From NCBI GenBank assembly GCA_019915135.1, contig JAHLMK010000015.1, positions 310,001 through 374,000 on the forward strand: a stretch of 64,000 nt of DNA, given 5' to 3'. Shown here piece after piece: positions 21,501-31,338 of this stretch (positions within the stretch are counted from its first letter, which is position 1; each line of letters opens with the position of its first letter). A program made the position numbers and the translations under genes. The DNA is from Strobilurus pachycystidiatus (Eukaryota; Basidiomycota; Agaricomycetes; Agaricales; Physalacriaceae). The notes under the pieces are model-generated. The model ran no database searches. It was not told the origin of the DNA and worked only from the letters and a program-made list of their open reading frames with translations.

Positions 21501-24500
21501 CATCTAGACCTGAAAGAACTTGGGCTCCTGACAGAGCTGAGAGGATCTCTGATTGACGCGGAATAGGAAACTCATCAGGGATGGTCACAGCATTCAACTT
21601 TCGGTAGTCAACGCAAAAACGAGGTTTTCCATTCCGATAAGCAATCACTACGGGAGCTCCCCAAGGGCTTTTGGAAGGTTCAATTACTCCTTGTTCAAGC
21701 CAAGTGTCAATTTGCTTATCAATGACCTCACGTTTTGCTGGAGACGAACCGTACATAGGGACACTGATAGGTTGAGTTCCTTCTTTGACTCGAACTTTGA
21801 CTTGCGCATCCAAATTGCCTAAACGCCCATCGAATCCAAAGGCTTTCGCGTGCTTCTCAAGCATAGCCCAAGCTTCATCTTTGAGAAGTTCTGGAAGTTC
21901 ACCCACATCCAAAGTTTCCCTTAGAAGAATAGAGGGGTAACTTAAAGGATCTGGAAGTGCGGCGGTCTTTGGTCCATAGTCCTCATCATCAGCTTCCTTT
22001 TCCTGAGACTCAAGCTTCTTTGGCTCCATTCCCATCTTGATAATATCTGCAATCAGCCCACTTTTGATCTGTAGTTGACTTCGTTCAGCGTCATTACTGG
22101 GAGTGTCGAAGTAGTCCTGAGCTTTGTGAATTGAAGTAATAATCGTTCCCTTTCTGATAGTTATAGGTCGAGAGGAAGGGTTGATCAATGGAACACGAGG
22201 GTTAACAGAAGACAGTAAAACATTAGGAACCGCGATGTAAGATGCCTTTGATTCAGCAATCAGATTCTTTTCTACAATCCAGTTACATTCTTTATCAAAG
22301 GGTCCTTCAACTTCGATGTTAACACATTGTTGGCCCTTGATAGTAACATCTTCCTTGGCAGTGATGATCCTTTCAGATAGTTCATTTTGCAATTTAAGTC
22401 GATGTCTACGGTTCTTTGCTCGACGATGGGTCTTAGCTTTCACAAAACTTTGCAGAGCATTGGCACTGGCTCGGACCTTTTGAAAGTCATTAGATCGTCC
22501 AATTGGAGTAGCTTGAACTGCAAGTTCTGAATTGTCGTTATAGCAGATGAAGGTTCCTTTCTCGATGCTTCGTTTTGTCGTGATTTCATAATTCAGCTGA
22601 TAGTCTTCACCAAGAAGGATAGGAACAGACATATTAGATAGAACATAAGCTTCCACTTCAGTCTCGATTAACTCTCCGTAAGTAGTCAGCGTCATAACTG
22701 GCAGAGTGACGTAACCTTCCAGAGTAGACTTCTTATCAGTGACTTGCCATAGTTTCATCTTAGATCCTTGATGAATCAATGGCGGTTTCTGCATACTCTG
22801 CAGAAACTCTGAGGAGACCAGAGAAATATTTGCACAGGAGTCATGACGTAAGTCAATCATTTCACTGTCAACATCCCCAATCCATCCTTTTACTGACAGA
22901 ACCGAAATTCCTAAGGCTGAAAGTCCTTTTGGAACTTCACGCTTCTTTTTGATTTTCTTTGGTTCTAACTCGGCAGGTTTAAGATATAGGGCTTCTGATG
23001 AAATTTCTGGCAGAGGAGATTCTTCTTTAGGAATATCAAAATCAGTCTCAAGAGTATCTTGAGGAGTGTAGAGGTTATCAATCCGGTTGATTTCCTCTAT
23101 GAGGTAGGTTTCGGCAGAAATATTATAGCGCTCATCCTCGTCTTCATCCTCAACATCCTCAATAGTTACTGTACTCCGCTTCTTTATCTCCTCCGGAACG
23201 TCGGGCTTACACTCTGTGCTGACGATAGTAGAAGTCTCAGACTGTCTTTCTACCGTGGCATTGCGAGTTGCCGAATCAAAACCCTGATCCATGGATGACT
23301 GCTCAGTAAGCAATACTTGGAAGTTAGCATTGTAAGCTTCCTCAGCAGCGACTAGATTGGCTGACTTCTTCTTCATCCTAGCTAAGTAGTCCTCCCAGTG
23401 AGGGCACTCTCTATCCCAATGCTTATCACTTCCGCAAACCTTACAAGGTGACGGTGGCAGTTTGGACATCTTAGTCTCTTTACTGCTCTTAGGGAAGTAG
23501 TACTGCTTGGGTAGAGGTCTTTGTCGCGTTACCTGAAAGGCTTCCTTCTCCTCAGAATCATTATTCACTAGAATTTCCGGCTCGTCGGTCCAATCCTCGG
23601 CATCCAGATGATGAGCATGCACACAGTTTGGAGAATGAACATGCTCTTCATTGATCGTCGTCAAATGAGCTGCTTTAGGAGTAGAAAAGCGATTGCGAGG
23701 AGACGCATATCCCAGGTTCTTTAAGGCTGTCAAAACGTCATTTTGATTGACAGTACTAGTCCTTCCTGTATCATGCTTCCATGCATTGACTAAAGCCTTC
23801 TCTTGTTCTATGACACGAGCTAATAGTTTCCGAGTGGACTTGATAGTCGTGACATTGAGGATAGTTCGCCATACAATTGGGGCTTTACGGAGAATAACTC
23901 GAACTTCTTCAGCTTTGCCATCATTTGCGGTAGTAAGCAACCGAGTATACATGACACGACGAGTGATGAACGCTTGCGGGCTTTCATTCTCATGTCCTCG
24001 TTGACGGAACTTTTGAAGTTCAAACTGATCATTCATCAGACTCTGCCAACTATCTCCAAGGAAATCATCTTTGATAGCATTCAGAGTATTGTTTGCACTT
24101 TCTCTCATCCAGATCTTGTCGTTCTGGGGAAGAGTGTTGTACCATGCATACAAATCAGAATCCGTGTCAAAGTTCTTCCATAACCACTGGCCTAGGAACT
24201 TTGGCATATGTTCATTCAAGGAGGCATAATTCTGCACCTCCCAGAAATACTCTAGAGCCTTATAAGGATTACCATCATACTTAGGTAGCTGATCGGGTTT
24301 CATTTCTCCTTTGATGATGATATCCGTTGGATCTCTAGAAGGAAATCCTCCGCCTACTGCATTGGTAGCAGCAAGTCCCGTAGGTCCTGGCGGTCCAGGA
24401 GGACCAGTAGCTCCCAGTCGTCCCTCTTCTCCTCTTCGACCCTTAGGTCCAGTGAGGCCTTGATCTCCCTTTGAACCTTTCTTTCCAGCTGGACCTCTTT

Positions 24501-26463
24501 TTCCTTTATGACCTTTTTTTCCTCTTTTGCCTCTTTTACCGCGTTTCTGGGTAGTAGTGTCAGAGGATGAGTCATTAGATTCTGAATCAGAACTAGATTC
24601 TGAACCAGAGTCAGAGCTAGAGTCAGAGCTGGAACTTGAACTGGAGTCATCATCGTCGCTGGGGTCTCCACCTTCTTGAAGATGTTCAGACTGAGACCGG
24701 TTTGACGCACGACTAGAATGACTCTTAGATCGATTTTCTGAAGGTTCTTCATCATCAGGGGGAGTAGGCTCCCGACCTTCAGTTGGAGGAGGCTCACTTT
24801 GAGATTTTTTAGAAGGAGCCCGAGAAGGAGGTCTAGAATGATTAGAAGGTCTATTACTACCTTTAGATTGAGAAGACTCACCTTGGTTCCTTGAATGTTG
24901 CGAACTAGAACGACGAGAAGGACCTTCTTCAGCATCTTGGAATTCCTCGTCATCTCCACCTGAAGGGTTAGCATCAAAGAAATTTGAACTCTTACCTTTG
25001 AAAGGTACTCCTGAGGCGACTGAAATATTAACTGAAGGTCCCTGAGGAGTTTGAGGCATCCGCTGTTTTGGCGTAGGTGATACAGTTCTTGAGGACGGTC
25101 CTGACCTAGAGGACATCGTAGTGGATCTAGGTTTCGGAGCAGTAGTGTACTCTGAGGCTGTTGATTTTGAAGCCTGAGGCACTGAAGTAGATGCTGGGAC
25201 AGGTCTTGCAGTAGTTTCCTCTCTTGGAGATTCTCGCTCTTCAGGAACAGGAGACGGCCGCCCTTTTGAAGTTGGCTGGGGCCGATTGGATATTGAGTCC
25301 GAGGGATCTAAAGTGTCGTACTGAGTCATGATAGGATCATCCAAGATAGGATCTATATCGCCGTCAAGAATATCTACCCATCCGAACTCTTCAGATAATA
25401 ATGCTTTTCGTTGCTTTTCAGAGCGCGAATTGAGTAAGGATCTGAAGTTACGATAGGCACCTTTCAAGAGTAAGTCTGGGTCATCGCTAGCAGCAGCTAT
25501 CCGAGAGTGAGCTCCTACTGTTGTCGATTTAGGATATTCAATGGAGAAGTTGCCCATATACTCATGACGATACTTATAAAGAATAGCGTGATGAGCTGCC
25601 ATTACCCGAGTGCGCAACGCATCATATGCTGCCGTTAGATGTACCCAGTTAGTTGACCCTCTTTCCAGCGTATTGAAGAACATGTTTGCGGGGTCAATAC
25701 GATATCCTGACCTTGGGCCTTTGCGAGAGGGAACCATCTTGGAAGCAGAGTCTGCATACCTCTGTACTTTCTTGACAATATTCCGTACTATGACCAGTAT
25801 ATCAGCATGCACTATATGGAGAGGTATATTTCTCATAGGGGATATAGGCAGCATACCAAAGTCTTCTTGAGAAAGAGCGCCTCCTCCAAACATCTCTGCT
25901 TGCATGGCTACTGATTCGGGACCAGATGCGTGTCCTGGCAGTAAAGCATCTGTATCTTCTGTAGCGTAGAAGAAGAGCATAGAACCATAAGGCGTGTTGA
26001 AGAACGCAGGGTCAATTTCACCCTTAGGGAGGATTTGATTGATCCGAGTAAGATCATGTGGCTCCAGCTGTTTCAGTCGTCGTGAACCGCGTGACGGATC
26101 AGCTGAAACATCATCAGCTGTTTCATCTGGATCTGCTGCCTTTGCCTTTCCTTTTCCCTTCTTCGAAGCTTTGGAAGGCTCGGAGGGGTCAGCGCCAGAT
26201 TCTTGAGTTTGCGCATCCTTCTCTGCTTGCTTCCTTTCTTTCTCTTTCTCTTTCTCTATCTTCTTCAAGGCTGCTTCTTGAAGTTTCTTCTCCTTATCTG
26301 CAATCCGTTTAGCCTCCTTTTCCTGTTTGGCTTTCTCTTTCTCTTCAGCGGCCTTCTTAGCAGCGGCAGCTTTTGAAGCGGGGCTGCTGTTCCAAGCAGG
26401 CTTGGCAGAGGAAGAGTTATCCTTGGAACCGGAAGCGTTGCTTCTCGAACCTTTCGGAGGCAT
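18502..26463 (-). CDS. Gypsy Gag-Pol polyprotein with collagen-like segment and chromodomain
   Basis: 2,653 codons in one frame. Order: a Lys/Ala/Glu-rich head (1-110); a long low-complexity Ser/Pro region; an Asp/Ser tract (~590-640); 19 uninterrupted Gly-X-Y triplets including GPPGPPGPT (~642-700); a retrotransposon gag domain (PKYDGNPYKALEYFWE onward); a CCHC knuckle (CKVCGSDKHWDREC); and an aspartic protease region with DSCAN where DSGA is usual. Then RT (CVDYRKLNAVT, RMPFGLRN, YIDDIVVYS), RNase H (YTDASD, STTEREALA, TDHAAL), integrase with HHCC and D-D-E (MDFIVDLPW, ADRDPRW, HHPQHDGQTE), and a C-terminal chromodomain (VEEIVGHRFRKGKLQYLVRW). The chromodomain identifies a chromovirus, a group that targets histone-marked chromatin. 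RT precedes integrase, as in gypsy. The start at 26463 is the first ATG after the primer site. Confidence 0.95.
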   Translation of the reverse strand: MPPKGSRSNASGSKDNSSSAKPAWNSSPASKAAAAKKAAEEKEKAKQEKEAKRIADKEKKLQEAALKKIEKEKEKERKQAEKDAQTQESGADPSEPSKASKKGKGKAKAADPDETADDVSADPSRGSRRLKQLEPHDLTRINQILPKGEIDPAFFNTPYGSMLFFYATEDTDALLPGHASGPESVAMQAEMFGGGALSQEDFGMLPISPMRNIPLHIVHADILVIVRNIVKKVQRYADSASKMVPSRKGPRSGYRIDPANMFFNTLERGSTNWVHLTAAYDALRTRVMAAHHAILYKYRHEYMGNFSIEYPKSTTVGAHSRIAAASDDPDLLLKGAYRNFRSLLNSRSEKQRKALLSEEFGWVDILDGDIDPILDDPIMTQYDTLDPSDSISNRPQPTSKGRPSPVPEERESPREETTARPVPASTSVPQASKSTASEYTTAPKPRSTTMSSRSGPSSRTVSPTPKQRMPQTPQGPSVNISVASGVPFKGKSSNFFDANPSGGDDEEFQDAEEGPSRRSSSQHSRNQGESSQSKGSNRPSNHSRPPSRAPSKKSQSEPPPTEGREPTPPDDEEPSENRSKSHSSRASNRSQSEHLQEGGDPSDDDDSSSSSSSDSSSDSGSESSSDSESNDSSSDTTTQKRGKRGKRGKKGHKGKRGPAGKKGSKGDQGLTGPKGRRGEEGRLGATGPPGPPGPTGLAATNAVGGGFPSRDPTDIIIKGEMKPDQLPKYDGNPYKALEYFWEVQNYASLNEHMPKFLGQWLWKNFDTDSDLYAWYNTLPQNDKIWMRESANNTLNAIKDDFLGDSWQSLMNDQFELQKFRQRGHENESPQAFITRRVMYTRLLTTANDGKAEEVRVILRKAPIVWRTILNVTTIKSTRKLLARVIEQEKALVNAWKHDTGRTSTVNQNDVLTALKNLGYASPRNRFSTPKAAHLTTINEEHVHSPNCVHAHHLDAEDWTDEPEILVNNDSEEKEAFQVTRQRPLPKQYYFPKSSKETKMSKLPPSPCKVCGSDKHWDRECPHWEDYLARMKKKSANLVAAEEAYNANFQVLLTEQSSMDQGFDSATRNATVERQSETSTIVSTECKPDVPEEIKKRSTVTIEDVEDEDEDERYNISAETYLIEEINRIDNLYTPQDTLETDFDIPKEESPLPEISSEALYLKPAELEPKKIKKKREVPKGLSALGISVLSVKGWIGDVDSEMIDLRHDSCANISLVSSEFLQSMQKPPLIHQGSKMKLWQVTDKKSTLEGYVTLPVMTLTTYGELIETEVEAYVLSNMSVPILLGEDYQLNYEITTKRSIEKGTFICYNDNSELAVQATPIGRSNDFQKVRASANALQSFVKAKTHRRAKNRRHRLKLQNELSERIITAKEDVTIKGQQCVNIEVEGPFDKECNWIVEKNLIAESKASYIAVPNVLLSSVNPRVPLINPSSRPITIRKGTIITSIHKAQDYFDTPSNDAERSQLQIKSGLIADIIKMGMEPKKLESQEKEADDEDYGPKTAALPDPLSYPSILLRETLDVGELPELLKDEAWAMLEKHAKAFGFDGRLGNLDAQVKVRVKEGTQPISVPMYGSSPAKREVIDKQIDTWLEQGVIEPSKSPWGAPVVIAYRNGKPRFCVDYRKLNAVTIPDEFPIPRQSEILSALSGAQVLSGLDALSGFTQLDMWKDDIEKTGFRTHRGLFQFKRMPFGLRNGPSIFQRVMQGILSPYLWLFALVYIDDIVVYSKSFEEHISHLDQVLQVIEDSGLTLSPSKCHFFYSSILLLGHKVSRLGLATHEQKVAAIMELKRPEKVSDLQSFIGMLVYFQSFIPYFADRMGPLFQNLRKGAKWEWSAEHEYAWETAKNALKEAPVLAHPQEGLPYRLYTDASDEACGCTLQQIQQIYVKDLVGTKSYDLLKKAWETGQDIPRLFTKLNVKNDHQVYNQAWGATLDETVVWVERVIAYYSRRFRGAETRYSTTEREALAAKEGLVRFQPFVEGEYIVLVTDHAALQWAKTYENANRRLASWGTVFSAYAPKLEIVHRPGRVHSNVDPLSRLPRDPPFQVSPDKTHEPSLEPNNDLAASQEELLANMPAKRIEALWGHADAFVTTRGQERKAKLDLGGTKGKDLSDQKENLPSPSEAPLSPSDPKLDLDRKSADLWSNLNLPEPSIHVIMEEKLRNEFIEGYRKDRGLKTVYQETLVAKDSRSAGQRFFKDENNLLYFIEANFQPRLCVPQSMQQEILSEAHESPMETAHMSAEQLWSKLSTKFYWKRMRIDIQKFCDTCDVCQKIKKTNFNRFGMLIPNPIPARPYESVSMDFIVDLPWSSEYNAILVVVDRLSKHAQFIPTTTGVDAEEFASLFTKNVISRFGIPESIIADRDPRWTSDFWRGIAKQLKTRMALSSAHHPQHDGQTEIINKHLEVLLRGYVTDKKDSWAEYLHLLEFAYNSHVSASTGVSPFEILLGFKPSSPLDRMVPVPSSSTTDYSLTPEAQQFMDQLRMHRESARTSIARSQETQAKYYNQGRKPAPKFAVGSQVLVNPHTLKWKESKGKGAKLSQVWIGPFEIMECINPKVYRLRLSSKYPGSPVFNIEHLKPYVPSTPEWPNRTLLTETQDEGEEKEEYEVEEIVGHRFRKGKLQYLVRWKEYGPQFDSWGTAADVTNAPDLVRRYRRDNNL

Positions 26464-26528
26464 AGCTACTAGTCGGTTAGTAGGATATTAAACAGTCGTG
26501 TATATCGCCGGCTAGGGAAGGTGAGTTC

Positions 26529-26543
26529 CCAATGTGTCCACCA
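26529..26543 (-). promoter_or_regulatory. Gypsy primer-binding site
   Basis: On the minus strand TGGTGGACACATTGG starts one base after the 5' LTR. Its complement ends in ACCA, as a tRNA 3' end with CCA would. I cannot say which tRNA this is. Confidence 0.65.
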
Positions 26544-26544
26544 C

Positions 26545-27143
26545 TGTAAGACGGCACCCAAATATAGGTAGTAGTCTTAACTCACAGTTGGGCGAAACTA
26601 CTCTTCGTAATCTAGCGAGCGATAATGAGCACTACGTAGTACGCAGTGGTGTCGATGACTGTCCAAGGGGTCTTACTCAATGAAGAGAAGACAGTGTCAG
26701 CAACGCAGATGTCGTAGATCTGCTGATGACAATGTCGGCGTAATCGAACTCTTAGTTCGACCTAGACGCAGACGAGTGACTACCTCACGAGGATAGTCTA
26801 GTTCTCAAGGCTTCGAATACCGATGATTCCTTTGAATCGGTGGCTCTTCGACGAGTCTCAAGACAGGTTAGTGACCTTAACTCCGTAGGGATCCTTATCC
26901 ACTGGCCTGACGCAGGTCCAATAACTTCCTGATAGACAGAGAAGGGTGGGCAAGAATATTGAAGAGTAAAAAGATATCATTCGAAGCCTACAGCTCCCTT
27001 TATATAGTGTACAGCTTTGAGTCATAGAGTAATCACATGTAATTTACGATTATGACTCATTCTATGGCAGCACACGGCGCCGGACGAGAAGCACACGGTG
27101 TCATACTCTAAATATATCAAACAAATTAAATATCCCCATTACA
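26545..27143 (-). repeat. 5' LTR of the gypsy element
   Basis: Second identical 599-bp LTR. On the minus strand it lies upstream of gag-pol. The GCGCC target duplication follows at 27144-27148. Confidence 0.95.
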
Positions 27144-27401
27144 GCGCCGTCCTAGGTACTCATTTGTTGCTTTGGCCTCAGCCTGGGTAGGGTTTGCCGG
27201 ATCCGCCACTGCAGGTTCAGTTGGCGGAATCGATGTCCCAGCTATCTTGCCCTCAAAGTGGTCACTCAGACCGGCGGCGTCAACTGCAAAGAGGAAGCGG
27301 TCTCGGAAGAAGATCCAGTTTGTTCCGTCCGCTTTGCAGGTCGGGAGTTTTGCGAAATACTCTCCGAGTTTGGCGGTCGACGATATCGTGTTCGTAGACA
27401 T
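27144..27401 (-). CDS. Copia Gag N-terminal fragment
   Basis: This is the first ~86 codons of the copia gag, starting at the ATG at 27401, 61 bases inside the 5' LTR. It includes a typical copia gag opening (KLPTCKADGTNWIFFRDRF), the region that binds and assembles the particle. It is cut at the GCGCC duplication by the gypsy LTR and continues in the same frame at 14273. It is split from the rest of its polyprotein by 12.9 kb. Confidence 0.85.
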
Positions 27402-27449
27402 GGTAGTGTGGTGTTAGAGCGTGTGTTTCGAGTGGTTCAGTTATGGTCG

Positions 27450-27461
27450 GGGCCCATAACC
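27450..27461 (-). promoter_or_regulatory. Copia primer-binding site, initiator tRNA anticodon-arm type
   Basis: Directly inside the 5' LTR the element reads GGTTATGGGCCC. Its complement GGGCCCATAACC is the anticodon stem-loop (CAT anticodon) of eukaryotic initiator tRNA-Met. The site does not match a tRNA 3' end. This is the half-tRNA priming arrangement known for Drosophila copia and yeast Ty5. Confidence 0.75.
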
Positions 27462-27714
27462 TGTTAGCAGCAGTAGTTTGAGTATGAGATGTGATTGGTG
27501 ATTCTGTTATTCTACCTAGCTACATGTTCGCTGTATTTATACATTTCAAACAATTCTATATTTATACATGCCGTGCATACGCGTCGCACACGCGTCGGGC
27601 CACGTATCTAGCTGCGGGTGACGCGTCGCTTCTGCCGGCTCGTCTACGCGTCCTTCCGATCCGGGACACGTCACGGTGTACGCGTCCTCGGCTTGTTACT
27701 GCTTATTGCTGACA
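27462..27714 (-). repeat. 5' LTR of the copia element
   Basis: This is the second copy of the 253-bp LTR. With the element on the minus strand it is the promoter LTR. The GTTCC target duplication follows at 27715-27719. Confidence 0.92.
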
Positions 27715-27865
27715 GTTCCCACGTTAGCTGACTAATTGATCAAATCACTGATTCTGTCGCGCGCGATCTTCGTCTTGACTTTCCATCTCGCCGTAGCATC
27801 AGATCGTCTCAGGACCACTTGGTAACGCATTATAATACTTGTGTACATGAAATATAAAGAGTATG

Positions 27866-30800
27866 CTAACTATCATTATACCATTCATCTTCCGAATCAT
27901 AACTAGCCTCAAACTCTTCAAGCTCCTCCACAGTGCAGACTATGTCCTCCTCTTCATCCTCAGCCTCAATCCCCGGCTCCCCTATGGTCTGAGTCGACTC
28001 AGCTGGTGCCGGTGTGCGTCTGTTCTCGAGGTATGACGCCACCACTGTGCGAAGAAGTGCACACTTCGCATCCCGGTCCCCACGCGATGACTTGACAGGA
28101 ATAACCGGTAATTTCGCGGGATTCAGATCCTTTGCGGACTTCTCTGCCTTCTCTGCCTCCTTCTTCGTGGGCTGCTTCTTTGCGTGGCCGTTCTTGACAT
28201 GCCAGTCAAGCTGAAGATCGATATCCGTGATGTTCAAGTATCCTGACGCGCCACGGGAAAGGCCAAGCGCGTATTCGAGCTCGGTGATGGTCAAAATCGG
28301 CTCAACACGATCTAGAGCCTCCGCAGCGGCTGCCTTCCTCTTCTCGTTAGCCTCCGACTTCTTGATCTTGGCCTCGGCAGTCTGCTTCTTGTGTTGCGCA
28401 AGTTGGAGCCGCATCTTCCGGTTGTCACCAGACGCGTCTTGTGTACGAGTGACCCTCCGCAGAAATGCGCGCATCTTCGGACCGAGGCTGCGCAGATACT
28501 CGGATGTCCCGTTGAACTTGAACATCTTCCGAGAATTATACTGCGCCAATGAGATACTCGGGTTCACCTTGGAGTCCTGACGGAACATTCCAAAGGCCGA
28601 CTCGCATAGATCATTGGTGCTTTCCATCCAGGCTCGCTCTATCTGCTCTGGAGTCGCCCTTGAGAGCGCCCCACCCTCCTCAAACTCGGACATGAACCGA
28701 ACCCAGGTCTCGCGAGCGCCCTCCAGGAAATACACCATCAGCTCCCTGAGATATGGCAGCTCTGGCGCGTAGCGTTGAGCGGCATAGAATGCCTCGGAGC
28801 TTTCCCAGATCTTCCCATCGAGTGTCGCGTCCTTCCACGACGCGCCGGCCCCAACAAGAAGGTCAGGATTTGCGATCAGTTTGTCGATATGGGCAAGGAC
28901 GCGTTTGTGGAGATCTCCGAGCTGGAGGACGTTGTCATGCTTGCGGAAAGGCCCACGAACTTTGCGCATGTATGGCACACTGATGGCTAGCCAATAGAGA
29001 ACAATGACCACGATCTCGTGGCGCGTAGAGTTGCAATGAAGTCCATCCCACGCGTTTTGCTCCATATGATTGAGTCGACGGCTGCCCTTGTTCTCCTTGA
29101 CGTACGTCAGAAATCTGATGAACAGGTCGAGGTAAGTGATCAGGACTGCACACGCTTCTGCATGAGATTGGAAGCGCGTGTTGTTCGTGTCAGGGAAGGT
29201 GATGATGAAGCCAAGTTCGGCGTCGAAGAAGAAGCGGAGAGAGTCCTGCTGTCCGCGTTTCCGGTCCTTGTGGCGAAAGATTGCACCACAGAGACTTGCC
29301 AGCTTGACAGCACCACCCTTCGAGACTTCCTCGGCTCGTTTGGACGCGTCAGTCCCGGGTGCTTGACGGACCGTGGCATCATTATCGCGATTGTATAGCT
29401 TCTTCGGTCCAGGGAGCCCTTTCTCGGGCCAGAACTGCTCCATTCGGTAGACGCCGCCCTTGAATGCGTTCATCTCCTTATGCATACAGCACCCGGCCCA
29501 CAGGAAGAAGTCAACCTCTTCTTGCTCCTTCACCGTCAACTTGCCAAACTCGTCCTGCCCGATGTCCCGAATGACCTGCATGCGCATCTCATTGTAGCGC
29601 TCAAGACGATCCTTCTCTGATAGCTTCTCCCACTCGCTGACACCTCCCGCCTTGCGAATCGCGTTCTGGCTGCACTTGAACAAGAAGGCAACGAGTTCCA
29701 GACCAAGCATGCCCTTTACGCGCCTCTCGCCACGCTTCTCGCGGTCACAGCGCTCTTTCCACTCCTTCAAAAGGCGGAAGAGCTTCTTCTGGTCTTCTGC
29801 GTGGTCGGAGTGGAAGCCGGTTACAAGATTCCAGAAGTCTCGTGCGTCGGCCTCGTCAACAATCCCGCTCTCAAAGGCCAACTCGTAGATCTCTTCAATG
29901 AGCTCGATCCACCCTTCTAGCTGTGTCTCGCTTGTGTGGTTTACGGCCATCTTGAGACCCAAGAAGAACTGCATCTTGTGGCTTGGTGATCCGGGTTCAG
30001 CGTCTTTGATGATTGTGGCGAATTTTGTTTCGTAAGTCTCGTTCTTGTGGCTCGTGCCATCGCCGCTAAGTGTGACACCTATAAACCATCAGAACCTGTC
30101 AATTCATCACATACAATCACGTACCCTTGGCGCCCTTCAACTCGGAGGCAAATTGAAGCTTTGACGCGTTCCCGGCTTCCTTTGTGATCCTTCCTATACT
30201 TCGCCGCGAGACGTTTCCTTCCACTTCGACCCCAAACACGGCACCAATTCGCTTGAAAGCGCGTACCACCTTATTGGCAGGCACATTATCCAGTGCAACA
30301 AGCTCGGTAAGAGCATCACGGGCAGCATCCGGTATGACGCCGCCTTCTTTGAGATTGAATGTGGTCTTCTCGACGCGTTTATTGTCGAACATGCGGGTAA
30401 CACGTCGAATGGCGGTGGCGAGTCGGTTGGGTATTCGTTTGACCTTCGCTTTCAGCGCGTGGATTTCGGTCTGGTAGCGATTTTTGGTGAGTGTCAGACG
30501 CGTATTCTTGTCCGTTAGATCCTCGATCCGCGTTTGTTGAGTATCCACCATCTTCTTGAACCCTCTAACCTCGCCATCCTTCATCTCTATATCCTCCTGC
30601 AGCAACTCTGTCCTCGCTTTCAAACCATCCGCTCTGCCGTGCCAGTACTTCGCCTTCTTGACCGCCTTGTCCCGCTCACTTTTGAAGCGATCCCCACGTG
30701 CCTGTGCCTTATCCAGCAGTCCAGCAAGTTCAGATTCGTCTGGATCCTCGTTTTCCTTCTCCGAATCAGAGGAATGGCCAGTATTGTCGTCCGGGACAGG

Positions 30801-30929
30801 CTGATTTTGTCCGAGGCGGGCAGCAGTTGCTGCAGCTGTTTGAGCCTGCCGGTCAACCTTGCGCTTGCGCTTGAGCGGCTTTCCAGTGTAGCGCATCGAC
30901 TTCTTGATGGAGTCGTCACATTTTGGCAT
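27866..30929 (-). CDS. Putative transposase of the 43-bp-TIR DNA transposon (DDE/C2H-like, two exons)
   Basis: Exon 1 runs 30929-30125 and exon 2 runs 30078-27866, with a 46-nt GTACGT...TAG intron. The product is about 1,005 residues. The start at 30929 (MPKCDDS) is preferred; an in-frame ATG at 30968 would add 13 residues. Layout: basic head (KPLKRKRKV), acidic stretch, a long coiled coil (~65-160), a small helical domain (~200-265), then a region with a transposase-like residue pattern. That pattern is an Asp in SGDGTSHKN (~274), an Asp in FHSDHAEDQ (~360), a C(2)H motif (CCMH, ~465-468) and a Glu in NDLCESAFG (~761). The order D, D, CxxH, E matches the RNase H-fold DDE transposases of hAT/KDZ/CACTA type. 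I recall this protein family as common and unannotated in agaricomycetes. The C-terminus is Lys-rich, then acidic. Lying between perfect TIRs, it is the likely transposase, but the catalytic assignment is inference. Confidence 0.62.
30079..30124 (-). other. Intron of the putative transposase gene
   Basis: 46 nt, GTACGT at the 5' side and TTTATAG at the 3' side on the minus strand, phase 1. Splicing joins KGAKG to VTLSGDGTS in frame and restores the first conserved Asp motif. This supports the two-exon model. Confidence 0.75.
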
Positions 30930-31338
30930 GGGTAAGAGGGTGAGACGGAGCCAGAGGGAGATGCACAATCGAGTAACCAGAGACGCGACTTGATTGTTTA
31001 TCTCTGTTTATTAAGATCGTCACCAAAAGCTCTTTCTATATCTTAGATTCGCAATGGGGCTCTTTCTGACCCCAGGAAAAGATGGGAATATATGTTTTTA
31101 GGCAATCTGAATGTATTTAACGAGAGACATCTCAAAAATTTCAGCTACAAGTATGGAATTCGTGATAAATAGTGATATTGCTGGTTGAAATTTATGAATC
31201 AGTCTCGTTAAATACAAATGGATTATAATTTGGAACCAATTGAGCACAAGAAACAAGACCGTCGTCTGCTTCGTTCGCGAAGCTATAGTCGACTCAGATC
31301 AACGCGACAGAATGGCTCAGGGTCTCCTCTGATGTGTC

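Larger units (their letters stand above)
14274..27143 (-). mobile_element. Ty3/gypsy chromovirus-type LTR retrotransposon, full length
   Basis: 599-bp LTRs (14274-14872 and 26545-27143) begin TGTAAGACGG and end CCATTACA, with no differences that I can see. The target duplication GCGCC lies at 14269-14273 and 27144-27148, inside copia gag. The element is on the minus strand: 5' LTR, primer site, a single 2,653-codon gag-pol with a C-terminal chromodomain, a ~290-bp gap, an extra reading frame broken by a 16-bp duplication, purine tract, 3' LTR. Total length is 12.87 kb, long for a fungal gypsy element because of the extra frame and an enlarged gag. Identical LTRs and an intact gag-pol indicate a very recent insertion. 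Confidence 0.95.
9833..27714 (-). mobile_element. Ty1/copia LTR retrotransposon, interrupted by a gypsy element
   Basis: 253-bp LTRs (9833-10085 and 27462-27714) start TG and end CA and differ by one base that I can see. The target duplication GTTCC lies at 9828-9832 and 27715-27719. The sense strand is minus, so the 27.5-kb LTR is the 5' one. A tRNA primer site abuts the 5' LTR (27450-27461) and a purine tract abuts the 3' LTR. The gag-pol frame is whole apart from the gypsy insertion at the GCGCC duplication. Copia size without the insertion is about 5.0 kb. It sits inside the 43-bp-TIR DNA transposon. Confidence 0.93.

Noticed and set aside
24354..24977. 207-codon minus-strand frame overlapping gypsy gag
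   Set aside because: It is an out-of-frame reading of the Ser/Asp and Gly-X-Y coding region. The repeats make it open by chance.
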